From assembly GCF_000003605.2 (NCBI RefSeq), contig NW_003123907.1:605912-650261 (forward strand): a stretch of DNA of 44,350 bases, in the 5' to 3' direction. The DNA comes from Saccoglossus kowalevskii. Taxonomy: Eukaryota; Hemichordata; Enteropneusta; Harrimaniidae. Shown piece after piece: positions 44,345 to 44,350 of this stretch (position 1 is the first letter of the stretch; every line of letters begins with the position of its first letter). The notes beneath the pieces are model-generated. The model was not told the origin of the DNA and ran no database searches. It saw only the letters and a list, made by a program, of their open reading frames with translations. A program made the translations under genes and the position numbers.

Positions 44345-44350
44345 ATACAT

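Overview
The window is nuclear DNA of an invertebrate animal. It is AT-rich, its genes are split by short GT-AG introns, intergenic stretches are long, and minisatellites and old fold-back elements are common. It contains one single-exon amine-type G-protein-coupled receptor. The phylum cannot be fixed from the sequence; a marine bilaterian such as a hemichordate or lophotrochozoan fits the gene and repeat style, which is inference. One 50-base assembly gap lies at 30238-30287.

Layout. (1) 1-4.8 kb: intergenic, opening with a decayed 31-bp tandem repeat. (2) 4.80-6.38 kb, plus strand: an intronless rhodopsin-class aminergic receptor with a very long third intracellular loop. (3) 9.0-13.1 kb, minus strand: a four-exon gene (called M here) encoding about 642 residues of no recognised family. 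(4) 13.1-30 kb: gene-poor and repeat-rich, with a fold-back element, a 33-copy 30-bp minisatellite, a 17-bp repeat, an octamer-containing tandem family, a 21-bp minisatellite and a CRE-containing 42-bp repeat. (5) 30.8-39.4 kb, plus strand: a 13-exon gene (called P here) encoding an RBR-type E3 ubiquitin ligase of about 985 residues, with complete RING1, IBR and RING2 modules and a catalytic cysteine. (6) 41.6-44.3 kb, plus strand: a small six-exon gene (called S here) encoding a basic protein of about 139 residues, with a CpG-rich promoter carrying a DR1 nuclear-receptor element.

The main result comes from comparing M and P. Their N-terminal halves are paralogous. Both have an initial exon of 71-72 codons ending in phase 1, a block of the form F/Y-SLNK-K/R-KRW, and a second block SK-x-EK...Y-x-YW-x-G...NE that follows a second phase-1 intron. 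The two genes lie about 18 kb apart on opposite strands. P carries the RBR ligase module after this region; M carries a serine-rich and basic tail instead. This looks like an undescribed N-terminal module shared by an E3 ligase and a ligase-less sister protein, so a decoy or partner relationship is possible (inference).

A second notable feature is a 185-bp tandem duplication inside P, which copies a 3' splice site and the first 49 bases of an exon. Use of the upstream copy would truncate the protein before the ligase domain. Exon models are read by eye from open frames, splice consensus and phase agreement. Each of M, P and S sums to a whole number of codons, but no transcript evidence was available.
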